A stretch of DNA of 64,000 nt from Prosthecobacter gellanilyticus (GTDB lineage: Bacteria > Verrucomicrobiota > Verrucomicrobiia > Verrucomicrobiales > Verrucomicrobiaceae): NCBI RefSeq assembly GCF_007992435.1, contig NZ_BKAG01000012.1:62001-126000 (forward strand). The letters are read 5' to 3'. The translations under genes and the position numbers were made by a program. Position 1 is the first letter of the stretch. Every line of letters starts with the position of its first letter. Under the pieces are notes generated by a model. That model had not been told where the DNA came from. It worked only from the letters and a program-made list of their open reading frames with translations, and ran no database searches. Shown here piece by piece: positions 20,037-29,097 of this stretch.

Positions 20037-21089
20037 TCACTTCCCGGAACTTGAGTAGCGCAGCAACCATTCGCCGCCTTTGCTTTCGGTAGCGGCGGCA
20101 AGGAAGGCATCGATCTGCGGGAGGGTGATCTCAGGATGTTTGGCGAGGAGCTGGCGGTAGACTTTGGCGAACTGGGTGGCGCCGGCGTTGAGACAGGCGG
20201 CGGCATCCCCACCCGCGAAGGCGACCTTGGCGGAGCCGAGCATGAAGGCGCTGAGCAATTGCTCCTCAGTGCCTGGGGCGACCTTTTTACAATGTTCAAG
20301 CCAGCCCTGGATCGGATACTCGGGAATGTTGATGGGCAGATCGGTGGTGGTCTTCAAATAGGCGAGCACGGCCGCGGTGGCATGCACGCTGTCGTCGGAG
20401 AACGGGTCCGCGAGGTAGCGGTCGATCAGGCCGATGACACCTTTGCGGAGGGGCGGGTCCTTGATGATCTTGGCGACCATTTGAGCGAAGGCTTGAAACC
20501 CAGCCTCCCCATTGTCCGCAGGAGTGACGGGACGCATCTGGCGGATGGTGATGACGTAGCTGTCCAGAAGGATGATGCCGGTCCACTGCTTGAGCGGCAC
20601 CTCTTCCTCGACACCGAGGTCGCTTTTGGCCACGCGGGTCATTTCACAGATTCGGGCCGCCATGGGGATGGCTTCTTTGTCCCAGAGTTCGATGCCGCCC
20701 ACCCCGATCTCGCCGATCTTGAGCTTCCGGTAACGACCCTCCTTGGTCATGGCATCGAGGTCCTTCACCACGTTGTCCATCTCCTGGAGAATCAGGCGCT
20801 GCTTCTCCTCCATCGTGAGGTTTTTAGAGGGGATGGGAAAGAAGAAGATGTCCGCCCTGGACCGCTCATCCAGGCTCTCATAGCGGATGAAGCGTCCCCC
20901 GCCCTGCTCGTAGCGGAACTCACCCGCCAGCCGGTGCGTTCCGAGCATGGTCGGGAAGGTTAGGCCCGTGGGTTCATGAAACCACGGCTTGCCAGTGGCA
21001 TCAGGCGCGATCCAACTGCCCTGAGGCGGGGCGGCAAGGGCGGCCCAAGCCATGATGGCGAACGCAAAACAGACGGGGAGGACTTTCAT
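20037..21089 (-). CDS. Hypothetical exported protein
   Basis: A 350-aa protein with a signal peptide (VCFAFAIMAWAALAAP). The mature part starts with a beta-rich region about residues 28-190 (FHEPTGLTFPTMLGTHRLAGEFRYEQGGG; FFFPIP; GGIELWDKEAIPM; WTGIILLDSYVITIRQM). A mainly helical C-terminal half (about 195-340) follows. I recognise no family or catalytic motif. One Cys pair (ICEM near 142, HCKK near 262) may or may not be bonded. It is convergent with the PSC1-SHD1 gene across the repeat region, and divergent from sucA with a 152-bp gap. Confidence 0.65.
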   Translation of the reverse strand: MKVLPVCFAFAIMAWAALAAPPQGSWIAPDATGKPWFHEPTGLTFPTMLGTHRLAGEFRYEQGGGRFIRYESLDERSRADIFFFPIPSKNLTMEEKQRLILQEMDNVVKDLDAMTKEGRYRKLKIGEIGVGGIELWDKEAIPMAARICEMTRVAKSDLGVEEEVPLKQWTGIILLDSYVITIRQMRPVTPADNGEAGFQAFAQMVAKIIKDPPLRKGVIGLIDRYLADPFSDDSVHATAAVLAYLKTTTDLPINIPEYPIQGWLEHCKKVAPGTEEQLLSAFMLGSAKVAFAGGDAAACLNAGATQFAKVYRQLLAKHPEITLPQIDAFLAAATESKGGEWLLRYSSSGK

Positions 21090-21241
21090 GAGTGGGAGGG
21101 TAAGACCATCTCTGGCGCTTTCTGCTCATGCGAGCAAGTTCCGCTCATCGACGGCATTCATCGCATTCATCAGAAAACAATCCTTTCCCTAGTTGCATCT
21201 CTATCGAAAGAACGCAATTCTGGCCTCCCCCAAGACCACCC

Positions 21242-24016
21242 ATGAGTGCCACGCTGCCGTTCCGCGCGAACCAAGACCTTCTCGACGCCAAATATTCTGA
21301 CTGGAGCAAAGACCCCGCCTCCGTTGATGCCGGATGGGCCTCCTTCTTTGAAGGATTCGAGCTGGGCATGGCCGAACTGGCGCGTCGTAAAGCAGCCCCG
21401 GGCGCAGGTTCCTCAGCCGCTGCTGGTGATGCCACACTCTCGGAGTCGATGCTGAATTTCCGCATGCGCGTGACGAATGCGCTGCTCACCTTCCGCTCCC
21501 TCGGTCACCGTGCCTCGCATCTGGACCCGCTGAGCCCCAATGGTCCCGTGGCTCCAGAGCTGACCATGGAGGCGCTCGGCTTCTCCGAGGCTGACCTGGA
21601 CCGCGAGGTGCAGACGCAAATGTTCCGCGGCGGTCAGGCCATGAAGCTGAAGGATTTCCTGGGTGAGCTGAAGACTGTCTACTGCAGCACCAGCGGCTTT
21701 GAGTTCATGCACATCCACAATCCGGAAGTGCGTAACTGGCTGCTAGAGCGCATCGAGAACCGCACCTTTGAACCGGCGCCGTCCAAGGATTCCCAGGTGG
21801 ATGCCTTGCGCTGGCTGCTGGAGGCCGAGACCTTTGAGCGCTTCCTGCACAAGCGTTTCGTGGGCCAGAAGCGCTTCTCCGTGGAAGGTGGCGAGTCCAT
21901 GCTGGTGGCGCTGGAAACCATCCTGGAAGGCATGCCTGCCCATGGCGGCAAGGAAATCGTGATGGGCATGGCCCACCGTGGTCGTCTGAGCGTGCTGGCG
22001 AACTTCCTCCGCAAGCCGCTGGAGATGCTCTTCTATGAATTCAGTGAGAACTATGTGCCAGACACCGTGGGCGGTGATGGCGATGTGAAGTATCACCTCG
22101 GTTTCGAAACGATCCGTGACACCCGCAGTGGCAGCAAGGTGGCCATCTCCCTGGCCCCGAACCCGAGCCATCTGGAAGCGGTGGATCCCGTGGTGGAAGG
22201 CATGGCGCGTGCGCGCCAGCGTTTCCTCGGCGACACCATCGAGCGCAAGCAGGTGATCCCGATCCTCCTTCACGGTGATGCTGCCGTGGCCGGCCAGGGC
22301 ATCGTGGCGGAGGTGCTGAACCTCTCCCAGCTTCCGGGTTATCACACCGGCGGCACCATCCATGTGGTGGTGAACAACCAGATCGGTTTCACGACGCTGC
22401 CTGCGGATGCCCGCTCAACCAATTATTGCACAGACGTCGCCAAGCTGATCGATGCTCCGGTGATTCATGTGAATGGTGACCGTCCGCTGGAAGTGGCGGC
22501 TGCCGCACGCCTGGCGCTGGACTTCCGCATGAAGTTCGCCCGTGACGTGTTCATCGACATCGTTTGTTACCGCCGCTACGGCCACAACGAGACGGACGAG
22601 CCCGCATTCACGCAGCCGAACATGGCGCGCACCATCGGCTCCCTGCCCTCCACGGCCGCGCTGTTCCGTCAGCAACTCCTGCAGACTGGTGTGCTCGACG
22701 AAGAAGGTGCCAACGCTTTGCAGAAAGAACTCGAGGACGAACTGGAAGCGGGTGTCACCGATCTGGCCAAGAAGGATGGCGCAGGTGGCAATCCTTTCGA
22801 AGGCTCCACGGCGCAGCCACAGGCTGCGTATGACTACAATGTCATCGACACCGGCGTGGCTCGTGAGCAGCTCACCAAGATCGGCAAGAAGCTTCTGGAA
22901 GCTCCAGAAGGCTTCAATCTTCACCCGACCATCGCCAAGCGCTTCCTCGCTGCTCGTGGCAAGGCCATCGAAAGCGGCGAAGGCATTGACTGGGCCACGG
23001 CTGAGTCTCTCGCGTTCGGTTCCCTGCTTACCGAAGGCAATGGTGTCCGTCTCTCCGGCCAGGATGTGCGTCGTGGCACGTTCAGCCATCGTCACAGCGT
23101 GTTCTATGACACACAGACCCGCGCACGCCACATCCCGCTGAACAACCTTGAGGAAGGCCAGGCCAAGTTCTGCGTCTACAACTCGCTGCTGTCTGAAGCT
23201 GCGGTGCTCGGCTTCGACTACGGTTACTCGCTGCTCGCCGCGAACCTTCTGATCTGCTGGGAAGCGCAGTTCGGTGACTTCGTGAACGGCGCGCAGGTGA
23301 TCATCGACCAGTTCATTGCCTCCGCAGAGAGCAAGTGGCAGCGTCCGAGCCATGTGACACTGCTTCTGCCGCACGGTTATGAAGGCCAGGGCCCTGAGCA
23401 CAGCAGCGCGCGCATGGAGCGCTTCCTGCAGCTCTGCGCCGGTGGCAACATGCAGGTGTGTAACTTCACCACCCCCGCCCAGTATTTCCACGCGCTGCGC
23501 CGCCAGGTGAAGCGCAGCACCCGCAAGCCGCTGGTGGTCATGACGCCGAAGAGCCTGCTGCGCCATCCGCGCTGCGTCTCGAAGCTCGATGAGCTGGCTG
23601 AGAACACCCACTTCCGTGAGGTGCTGGATGACGAGAATCTCACCATCAGCCCCGAGCGCGTCACACGTCTCATCTTCTGCTCCGGCAAGGTGTACTATGA
23701 CCTGCTGGACTTCCGCGAGAAGAACAAAATCAAGAACGCCGCGATCATTCGCGTGGAGCAGCTCTACCCGCTGAACTACGAGATGCTGAAGGGCATCGTG
23801 GCCAAGTATCCACGTGCGCAGAAGAAATGGATCTGGTGCCAGGAGGAGCCGCGCAACATGGGCGCCTTCTACTACATCCGCCCGCGCCTTGAGGAGCTTT
23901 CCAACCACAAACTTCGTTACGCCGGACGTGAGCGCTCCTCCAGCCCTGCCGCTGGTTCCAAGGCCATCCACGTGCTCGAGCAGGAGAACCTGGTGGAGAG
24001 CGCCTTCAGCGTTTGA
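21242..24016 (+). CDS. sucA: 2-oxoglutarate dehydrogenase E1 component
   Basis: The thiamine-dependent decarboxylase of the 2-oxoglutarate dehydrogenase complex, 924 aa, which passes a succinyl group to the E2 lipoyl arm. The start at 21242 (MSATLPFRANQDLLDAKYSDW) gives the conserved E1 N-terminus; the frame runs 38 codons further up without similarity. Key motifs are GMAHRGRLSVLANF near residue 245, GDAAVAGQGIVAE near 342 and VVNNQIGFTT near 375 (TPP and Mg site), RRYGHNETDEP near 444 and HGYEGQGPEHSSARMERFLQ near 712. It is followed 66 bp later by sucB, forming a two-gene operon. E3 (lpd) is not in the window. Confidence 0.97.
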   Translation: MSATLPFRANQDLLDAKYSDWSKDPASVDAGWASFFEGFELGMAELARRKAAPGAGSSAAAGDATLSESMLNFRMRVTNALLTFRSLGHRASHLDPLSPNGPVAPELTMEALGFSEADLDREVQTQMFRGGQAMKLKDFLGELKTVYCSTSGFEFMHIHNPEVRNWLLERIENRTFEPAPSKDSQVDALRWLLEAETFERFLHKRFVGQKRFSVEGGESMLVALETILEGMPAHGGKEIVMGMAHRGRLSVLANFLRKPLEMLFYEFSENYVPDTVGGDGDVKYHLGFETIRDTRSGSKVAISLAPNPSHLEAVDPVVEGMARARQRFLGDTIERKQVIPILLHGDAAVAGQGIVAEVLNLSQLPGYHTGGTIHVVVNNQIGFTTLPADARSTNYCTDVAKLIDAPVIHVNGDRPLEVAAAARLALDFRMKFARDVFIDIVCYRRYGHNETDEPAFTQPNMARTIGSLPSTAALFRQQLLQTGVLDEEGANALQKELEDELEAGVTDLAKKDGAGGNPFEGSTAQPQAAYDYNVIDTGVAREQLTKIGKKLLEAPEGFNLHPTIAKRFLAARGKAIESGEGIDWATAESLAFGSLLTEGNGVRLSGQDVRRGTFSHRHSVFYDTQTRARHIPLNNLEEGQAKFCVYNSLLSEAAVLGFDYGYSLLAANLLICWEAQFGDFVNGAQVIIDQFIASAESKWQRPSHVTLLLPHGYEGQGPEHSSARMERFLQLCAGGNMQVCNFTTPAQYFHALRRQVKRSTRKPLVVMTPKSLLRHPRCVSKLDELAENTHFREVLDDENLTISPERVTRLIFCSGKVYYDLLDFREKNKIKNAAIIRVEQLYPLNYEMLKGIVAKYPRAQKKWIWCQEEPRNMGAFYYIRPRLEELSNHKLRYAGRERSSSPAAGSKAIHVLEQENLVESAFSV

Positions 24017-24082
24017 TCAATTCTTGTTAATCCTGCGTCCCTCGTTCATCTCTTTTTCTAGCTCTTTTTCTTCCCCACGATC

Positions 24083-25186
24083 ATGGCTGACATCAAAATC
24101 CCCGCACTCGGCGAATCCGTCGCCGGAGGTCAAATCTCCAAGTGGCACTTCAAAGTTGGCGACGCCGTCAAAGTTGGCGACGTGCTGCTGACGCTGGAGA
24201 CCGACAAGGTCGCCGCTGAAGTCACCTCCGAGTTCAACGGTGTGCTGGCAAGCATCGCGTCCAATGAAGGTGATGATGTCACCATCGGTGCCGTCGTCGG
24301 CCAAGTCACGGAAGGTGCCGCTGCTGCCGCACCCGCAGCGGCACCTGCCCCGGCGGCTCCCGCACCTGTGGCTGCCGAAGCTCCGAAACCAGCCGCTGCT
24401 CCAGCTCCAGCGGCTGAAGCGCCGAAGCCTGCACCGGCTGCTGCGCCAGCACCAAAGCCTGCTCCCAAAGCAGCTCCGGCTCCTGAAGGCCGCATCACCC
24501 GCAAGAAGATGACGCCGCTGCGCCGGAAGATCGCCGAGCAGCTTGTCAGCGCCCAGCAGAACGCCGCCATCCTCACCACTTTCAATGAGTGTGACATGAC
24601 GGGCATCATGGCCATGCGCTCCAAGCTCCAGGACAGCTTCGTGAAGACTCACGGTGTGAAGCTCGGCTTCATGTCCTTCTTCGTGAAGGCTGTGGTGGAA
24701 GCTTTGAAGGCTATCCCGCAGATCAATGTGCGCGTCGAAGGTGAAGAGATCGTGCAGCAGCACTTCTATGACATCGGCGTCGCTGTCGGCACCGAGCGCG
24801 GTTTGATCGTGCCTGTGATCCGTGACGCGGATCAGAAGAGCTTTGCGGACATTGAGAAAGACATTCTCGCCTACGCGGCCAAGGCCAAGGACGGCAAGAT
24901 CGAGCTCTCTGACCTCACCGGCGGTGTGTTCACCATCTCCAATGGTGGTGTGTATGGCAGCCTGCTGAGCACTCCCATCATCAATCCTCCGCAGAGCGCC
25001 ATCCTGGGCATGCACAGCATCCAGCAGCGCGCCGTGGTGGTGGATGGCCAGATCGTCGCCCGTCCGATGATGTACCTCGCTCTGAGCTATGACCACCGCG
25101 TGGTCGATGGCAAGGAAGCAGTGACCTTCCTCATCCGCATCAAGGATTGCATCGAGAACCCGGCCCGCATGCTGGTGGGTGCTTGA
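24083..25186 (+). CDS. sucB: Dihydrolipoyl succinyltransferase (E2o) lacking the subunit-binding domain
   Basis: The core acyltransferase of the 2-oxoglutarate dehydrogenase complex, 367 aa. The lipoyl domain (1-76) has the modified lysine K42 in ETDKVA. A long Ala/Pro linker (about 79-135) follows. The catalytic domain starts almost at once with [16 protein letters not shown] (139-154) and ends with the active-site SYDHRVVDG. The ~35-residue peripheral subunit-binding domain normally between linker and catalytic domain in bacterial E2 is missing, which explains the short length. The gene is co-directional with sucA and closed by a strong terminator. Confidence 0.95.
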   Translation: MADIKIPALGESVAGGQISKWHFKVGDAVKVGDVLLTLETDKVAAEVTSEFNGVLASIASNEGDDVTIGAVVGQVTEGAAAAAPAAAPAPAAPAPVAAEAPKPAAAPAPAAEAPKPAPAAAPAPKPAPKAAPAPEGRITRKKMTPLRRKIAEQLVSAQQNAAILTTFNECDMTGIMAMRSKLQDSFVKTHGVKLGFMSFFVKAVVEALKAIPQINVRVEGEEIVQQHFYDIGVAVGTERGLIVPVIRDADQKSFADIEKDILAYAAKAKDGKIELSDLTGGVFTISNGGVYGSLLSTPIINPPQSAILGMHSIQQRAVVVDGQIVARPMMYLALSYDHRVVDGKEAVTFLIRIKDCIENPARMLVGA

Positions 25187-25222
25187 TTGAACCTACTGGT
25201 GGTGATGAGCCACTGAATTCAG

Positions 25223-25260
25223 ACCGCAGACAGCACTGATGTGCGTCTGCGGTTTTTTTT
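25223..25260 (+). terminator. Strong intrinsic terminator after sucAB
   Basis: ACCGCAGAC (25223-25231) pairs with GTCTGCGGT (25245-25253). An inner GCAC/GTGC stem caps a TGAT loop, and eight T follow (25253-25260). It sits 37 bp beyond the sucB stop. Confidence 0.9.
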
Positions 25261-25452
25261 GGACGCGGCTCTAATGCCCATTGGAGTCGTCCGTTATGAG
25301 AAGTCCCCGCGTATTTGGACGCTGGGAACTATTGCATGACGTATTGAGGATATAGACCGTCCTGACGGACTGAGGATTGGCTGGTGTTTTCTAACACGAC
25401 CGCGCATCCTTGTGCCTGTAGAACTCATCCACCTGACTTTCTCGCTCTCACC

Positions 25453-26472
25453 ATGACAGAAACCATTTCATACGAAACACCGCAGTTTCTGCAGAAGCTG
25501 CTCGGCCACGATTTCAGCGGACTGCGCGTCATCGCGGAGACCACCGGTGCGCAAATTACCTCACGCGAAAGCTGGGTGAAGATGGAAGGCAGCGAAGAGG
25601 CTGTAACGTCTGCACGCGAGGTTTTCACGCAGCTCGAGAAGGTGCGCCGCAGTGGTGGTGACATCACGCCAGCGATGATTCGGCTCGTGAGCGAAAGCGT
25701 GCTGGCGGAGCATGGTGACAAGCCTGCGGAAGCCATTCACGCGCTCAAGCTGACGACCTCCACCAAGAAGCCGCCGGTGCTCGCAAAGACACGCGGACAG
25801 ATGGGCTATGTGCAGGCCATGCGTGACAATGAAGTCGTCTTCGGTGTCGGTCCTGCGGGCACTGGCAAGACCTACCTCGCCATGGCGCAAGGCCTGCACT
25901 TGCTGCGTGAGAAACAGGTGCAGCGCCTGGTGCTCACACGCCCCGCGGTGGAGGCCGGTGAGGCGCTCGGTTTCCTGCCCGGTGATTTGAAGGAAAAGAT
26001 CTTTCCCTATCTGCGTCCGCTTTACGATGCGCTCTATGACATGCTGGAGCCTGATGAAGCGGAACGCCTCATCGAGAAAGGTGCCATCGAGATCGCTCCC
26101 CTGGCCTACATGCGCGGTCGCACGCTGAAGAATGCCTTCATCATTTTGGATGAAGCGCAGAACACGACGACGGAGCAGATGCTGATGTTTCTGACGCGTC
26201 TGGGTGAAGGTGCGCGCTGCGTGATCACAGGTGACCCGAGCCAGGTGGACCTGCGCCGTCATGTGAAATCAGGCCTGCGTGAAGCGGTGGAATATCTCCA
26301 GGATGTGCCGGGTGTGCGCTTCGTGAACTTCCTCAGCAAGGACATCGTCCGTCTGCCTGTGGTGCAGCGCATCATTGAGGCCTATGACCGTCATCGTGCG
26401 GACGAAGACAAGGCCAGGGCTGCGCGTGCTTTCAAGCCAGCAACGAGTGAAGAAAAAGAACAACAAAAGTGA
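25453..26472 (+). CDS. PhoH-family ATPase
   Basis: A 339-aa PhoH-like protein. The start at 25453 is taken because the preceding 23 codons lack family similarity. A small KH-like N-terminal part (LLGHDFSGLRVIAETTGAQI, residues 17-36) precedes the P-loop ATPase: Walker A GPAGTGKT (133-140), LTRPAVEAGEALGFLPGDL, the YMRGRTL segment and Walker B-like FIILDEAQNTT. The PhoH family is linked to RNA metabolism and usually sits next to ybeY; no ybeY is present here. The basic Lys/Glu-rich tail is typical. The tRNA-Gly gene follows 54 bp later on the same strand. Confidence 0.92.
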   Translation: MTETISYETPQFLQKLLGHDFSGLRVIAETTGAQITSRESWVKMEGSEEAVTSAREVFTQLEKVRRSGGDITPAMIRLVSESVLAEHGDKPAEAIHALKLTTSTKKPPVLAKTRGQMGYVQAMRDNEVVFGVGPAGTGKTYLAMAQGLHLLREKQVQRLVLTRPAVEAGEALGFLPGDLKEKIFPYLRPLYDALYDMLEPDEAERLIEKGAIEIAPLAYMRGRTLKNAFIILDEAQNTTTEQMLMFLTRLGEGARCVITGDPSQVDLRRHVKSGLREAVEYLQDVPGVRFVNFLSKDIVRLPVVQRIIEAYDRHRADEDKARAARAFKPATSEEKEQQK

Positions 26473-26526
26473 ACTTTGCACTTGCAGGAGTCCGACCCTG
26501 TTACATAATAACGGCCCAACAGAAAA

Positions 26527-26601
26527 GCGGGTGTAGCTCAGTGGTAGAGCACTTCCTTGCCAAGGAAGATGTCGCGCGTTCGAATCGCGTCACCCGCTCC
26601 A
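26527..26601 (+). tRNA. tRNA-Gly (anticodon GCC)
   Basis: A full cloverleaf can be folded. The acceptor stem is GCGGGTG with CACCCGC, the D-arm GCTC/GAGC, and the anticodon stem CTTCC/GGAAG with anticodon GCC at 26559-26561. The T-arm is GCGCG/CGCGT around TTCGAAT. Discriminator T is followed by a genomically encoded CCA ending at 26601. Confidence 0.97.
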
Positions 26602-26624
26602 CCGTCCAAGACGGTGAGCCTTTT
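26600..26624 (+). terminator. Terminator directly abutting tRNA-Gly
   Basis: CACCGTC (26600-26606) and GACGGTG (26610-26616) form a 7-bp stem with a CAA loop, and a TTTT run lies at 26621-26624. The stem borrows the last two bases of the tRNA CCA end. Confidence 0.65.
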
Positions 26625-26989
26625 CTGAAGGACCTAAAACCCTCAAAGGTTTTGCATGACCAGATGCCTCACAAGATCATTTCAGTATCATTGCGGGGTT
26701 GGCCAAAGGGACATCTGCCCAGGGAAACAATGAGGAGACGGCATTAAAGGGTGGAATGGGAACCGCCTAACCAAATGACATGTCCAGGCATTGTCTCCTG
26801 TCCGCAGAGAGAGCCGTTTTCAGAAAAGGTTTGTCTGTGCGCACAAGCGCGATGCCGCCAAGGCAAGGGCACCCTTGCCTCTCTGCTACCGCACTTCGGG
26901 ACGCTCCGCGACTTCGTATACCAAAACTAGTTCGGCAGCACCTTGAGGGGATGCTGCCGAGCTTTTGGTTGGGGGAATGGAGGAGATGA
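26625..26989. other. Non-coding interval with a perfect short palindrome
   Basis: This is 365 bp between tRNA-Gly and the 3' end of purT. No credible ORF or RNA family is seen. It contains a perfect 9-bp inverted repeat with a 2-nt loop, AGGCAAGGG/CCCTTGCCT (26861-26880), and the purT terminator hairpin (26921-26968). Confidence 0.55.
26921..26968 (-). terminator. Probable purT terminator
   Basis: A long hairpin lies just past the purT stop on the minus strand. The inner stem is CGGCAGCA (26933-26940) with TGCTGCCG (26952-26959), and an outer CCAAAA/TTTTGG pair lies at the ends. The minus-strand 3' flank contains AGTTTTGG, a weak T-run. Confidence 0.6.
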
Positions 26990-28171
26990 TTAGAGACGGA
27001 TCTCCATGGCCTGGGCAGCCCAGTGAGCCTTGGAGCGGGCGGTCTCGATATCGCCGGAGCGGGCCAGGGTCACGGCCATGCGGCGCTGGCCGCTGACGGT
27101 GGGTTTGCCGAAAAGGCGGACCTGGGTGTCGGGCTCGGAGAGCACCTGGTCGAGAGCTCCGAACTGGACGTTGCTGGATTCACCCTCCACGAGGACGGCG
27201 CAGCTGGCGCTGGGGCCGTGCTGATGGATGTTCGGGATTGGCAGCCCGAGGATGGCACGCACGTGCAGGGCGAACTCGCTGAGGTCCTGGGAGATCAGGG
27301 TGACCAGGCCGGTATCGTGCGGACGTGGCGAGACTTCGCTGAAGATGACCTCGTCGCCTTTGATGAACATCTCGACGCCGAAGAGGCCGCGGCCGCCGAG
27401 GGCCTCGGTGATGGCGCCGGCCATGTGTTGAGCTGCTTCGAGAGCCTCGTGGGACATCGGATGCGGCTGCCAGGACTCGCGGTAGTCCCCTTTGATCTGC
27501 GTGTGGCCGACTGGCGCGCAGAAGCTGGTGCCACCCACGTGACGCACGGTGAGCATGGTGATCTCGTAGTCGAACTCGACGAAGCCTTCGATGATGACCT
27601 TCCCCTTCCCGGCGCGACCACCTTCCTGGGCATACTGCCAGGAGTAGGCGATGTCGGCTTCCGTCCTCACCACACTCTGGCCCTTGCCGCTGGAGGACAT
27701 GATGGGCTTCACCACACAGGGCATGCCGATCTTGGCGATGCCGGCACGGAACTCTTCCTCGCTGCTGGCGAAGACATACGGCGAGGTCTTCAAGCCAAGT
27801 TCCTCGGCGGCCAGACGGCGGATGCCTTCGCGGTTCATGGTGAGCTGGGCGGCACGTGCGGTGGGCACGACGGTGTAGCCTTCAGCTTCGAGTTCGATCA
27901 GAGTCTCGGTGGCGATGGCCTCGATCTCAGGGACGATGAAGTTCGGCTTTTCGACCTCGATGATGCGGCGCAGGGCCTCGCCATCCAGCATGGTGATGAC
28001 GTGGCTGCGGTGAGCGACCTGCATGGCCGGGGCGTTCGCGTAGCGATCGACCGCGATGACTTCGCAACCGAGGCGCTGCAGCTCAATGACGACTTCTTTT
28101 CCCAGCTCGCCGGAGCCGAGGAGCATGACTTTGGTAGCGGTGGAGGAAAGTGGGGTGCCGATGCGTGCCAT
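26990..28171 (-). CDS. purT: Formate-dependent GAR transformylase
   Basis: PurT formylates glycinamide ribonucleotide with formate and ATP, the third step of purine synthesis. The protein is 393 aa from the ATG at 28171, which places [13 protein letters not shown] at the usual distance; ATGs two and eight codons upstream are alternatives. ATP-grasp features are visible: [47 protein letters not shown] and [16 protein letters not shown]. The cytoplasmic enzyme is of normal length. It follows the amidase gene on the same strand after a 69-bp gap and may share its transcript. purF lies 13 kb away and is not co-transcribed. Confidence 0.96.
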   Translation of the reverse strand: MARIGTPLSSTATKVMLLGSGELGKEVVIELQRLGCEVIAVDRYANAPAMQVAHRSHVITMLDGEALRRIIEVEKPNFIVPEIEAIATETLIELEAEGYTVVPTARAAQLTMNREGIRRLAAEELGLKTSPYVFASSEEEFRAGIAKIGMPCVVKPIMSSSGKGQSVVRTEADIAYSWQYAQEGGRAGKGKVIIEGFVEFDYEITMLTVRHVGGTSFCAPVGHTQIKGDYRESWQPHPMSHEALEAAQHMAGAITEALGGRGLFGVEMFIKGDEVIFSEVSPRPHDTGLVTLISQDLSEFALHVRAILGLPIPNIHQHGPSASCAVLVEGESSNVQFGALDQVLSEPDTQVRLFGKPTVSGQRRMAVTLARSGDIETARSKAHWAAQAMEIRL

Positions 28172-28240
28172 GCCCATTGCTCTAGCGTGCGGCAAGGGGA
28201 CGTCAAACGGGTCTCGGCATCATCTGAGAGACCTGATGCG

Positions 28241-29014
28241 TTATTGGGCAACAACCCTGGCTGGCGATTTGCCGGGGAGCTGGACATTGCTTTTCAAAAA
28301 CTCCACGAGTCCATCAGAGATGCCACGGGTGAGTTTGGCCTGATAGGCCTTCTGCTGCAGCCTCTTGGATTCCTCCGCATGGGTGAGGAATCCGCACTCC
28401 ACTAGAGCTGCTGGGCATGGAGTGCGCATGACGACGATCAACTGGCTGTCCTTGATGCCACGATCCTCGGCCTTCGTGCTGGTGCAGACCTGACGCTGGA
28501 TGGTCTGCGCGAGAGCCTCGCCAGTCGGACGACGCTTGGAGACAGCTTGTGCCTTCATCGGGCGGGCCATGAGGGAATTTGAACTGGCGTAATAGGTCTC
28601 GATACCGTGGATCTCGCTGGCTGGATTGGTATTGAGGTGCACGCTCACGAAAGCATCCGCCTTCGCCTCAGCGGCAATCTGACAGCGCTCGTCGAGTTCC
28701 AGGAAACGGTCCTTTTCTCGCGTCATGCGGACTCGAACCCCAGCCTTCTCCAGGTGAGCCTTTAGCTGGCGGGCCAGATTCAGACTGAGATCTTTCTCGG
28801 TCACACCATTGGCAACCGCGCCGCCGTCATGTCCACCATGGCCAGCATCGACGACGACCAGCGGAGCCGCATCAGCGTCCCAACTTGGCAGCGAGACCTC
28901 AGGAAGTGCTTCGATCTGCAGGGCCAGCCAGCCCAAGGCTCCAAAGGCAACCGCCAGCGCCAGGGAAGAGCCGAAGCACCTCAGGAAGAGCTGGAAGGGC
29001 CGATGGGGGGACAT
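28241..29014 (-). CDS. N-acetylmuramoyl-L-alanine amidase (Amidase_3)
   Basis: A 257-aa exported peptidoglycan amidase that cuts the MurNAc-L-Ala bond. The ATG at 29014 is chosen over a GTG one codon upstream. An N-terminal signal anchor (SLALAVAFGALGWLALQ) precedes the zinc amidase domain: VVVDAGHGGHDGGAV (first His), the TREKDRFLELDERC helix, FVSVHLNTNP (second His) and AALVECGFLTHAEES (catalytic Glu). No AMIN or LysM domain is attached, so targeting must come from elsewhere. The divergent neighbour is a four-LysM protein, a plausible functional partner in wall remodelling. Confidence 0.93.
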   Translation of the reverse strand: MSPHRPFQLFLRCFGSSLALAVAFGALGWLALQIEALPEVSLPSWDADAAPLVVVDAGHGGHDGGAVANGVTEKDLSLNLARQLKAHLEKAGVRVRMTREKDRFLELDERCQIAAEAKADAFVSVHLNTNPASEIHGIETYYASSNSLMARPMKAQAVSKRRPTGEALAQTIQRQVCTSTKAEDRGIKDSQLIVVMRTPCPAALVECGFLTHAEESKRLQQKAYQAKLTRGISDGLVEFLKSNVQLPGKSPARVVAQ

Positions 29015-29097
29015 CACGGAAGCGACTTTTTTGAAATTTTGTTCAGATTTTTAAAATTTTCCTTGGTCTGAATTATTCGGACTAGTAAACTAATAGC
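29015..29097. promoter_or_regulatory. AT-rich divergent promoter between amidase and LysM genes
   Basis: This 83-bp interval is strikingly AT-rich for this genome, with runs such as TTTTTTGAAATTTTG and TTTTTAAAATTTTCC. It separates two wall-related genes read in opposite directions, so it must hold both promoters. Exact boxes cannot be fixed by eye. Confidence 0.55.

Noticed and set aside
22415..23971. 518-codon frame on the minus strand under sucA
   Set aside because: sucA is unambiguous on the plus strand; the antisense product is compositionally odd, with no recognisable domain.
26469..26747. ORF covering the tRNA-Gly region
   Set aside because: It lies over a complete tRNA and its terminator and has no similarity to a protein family.
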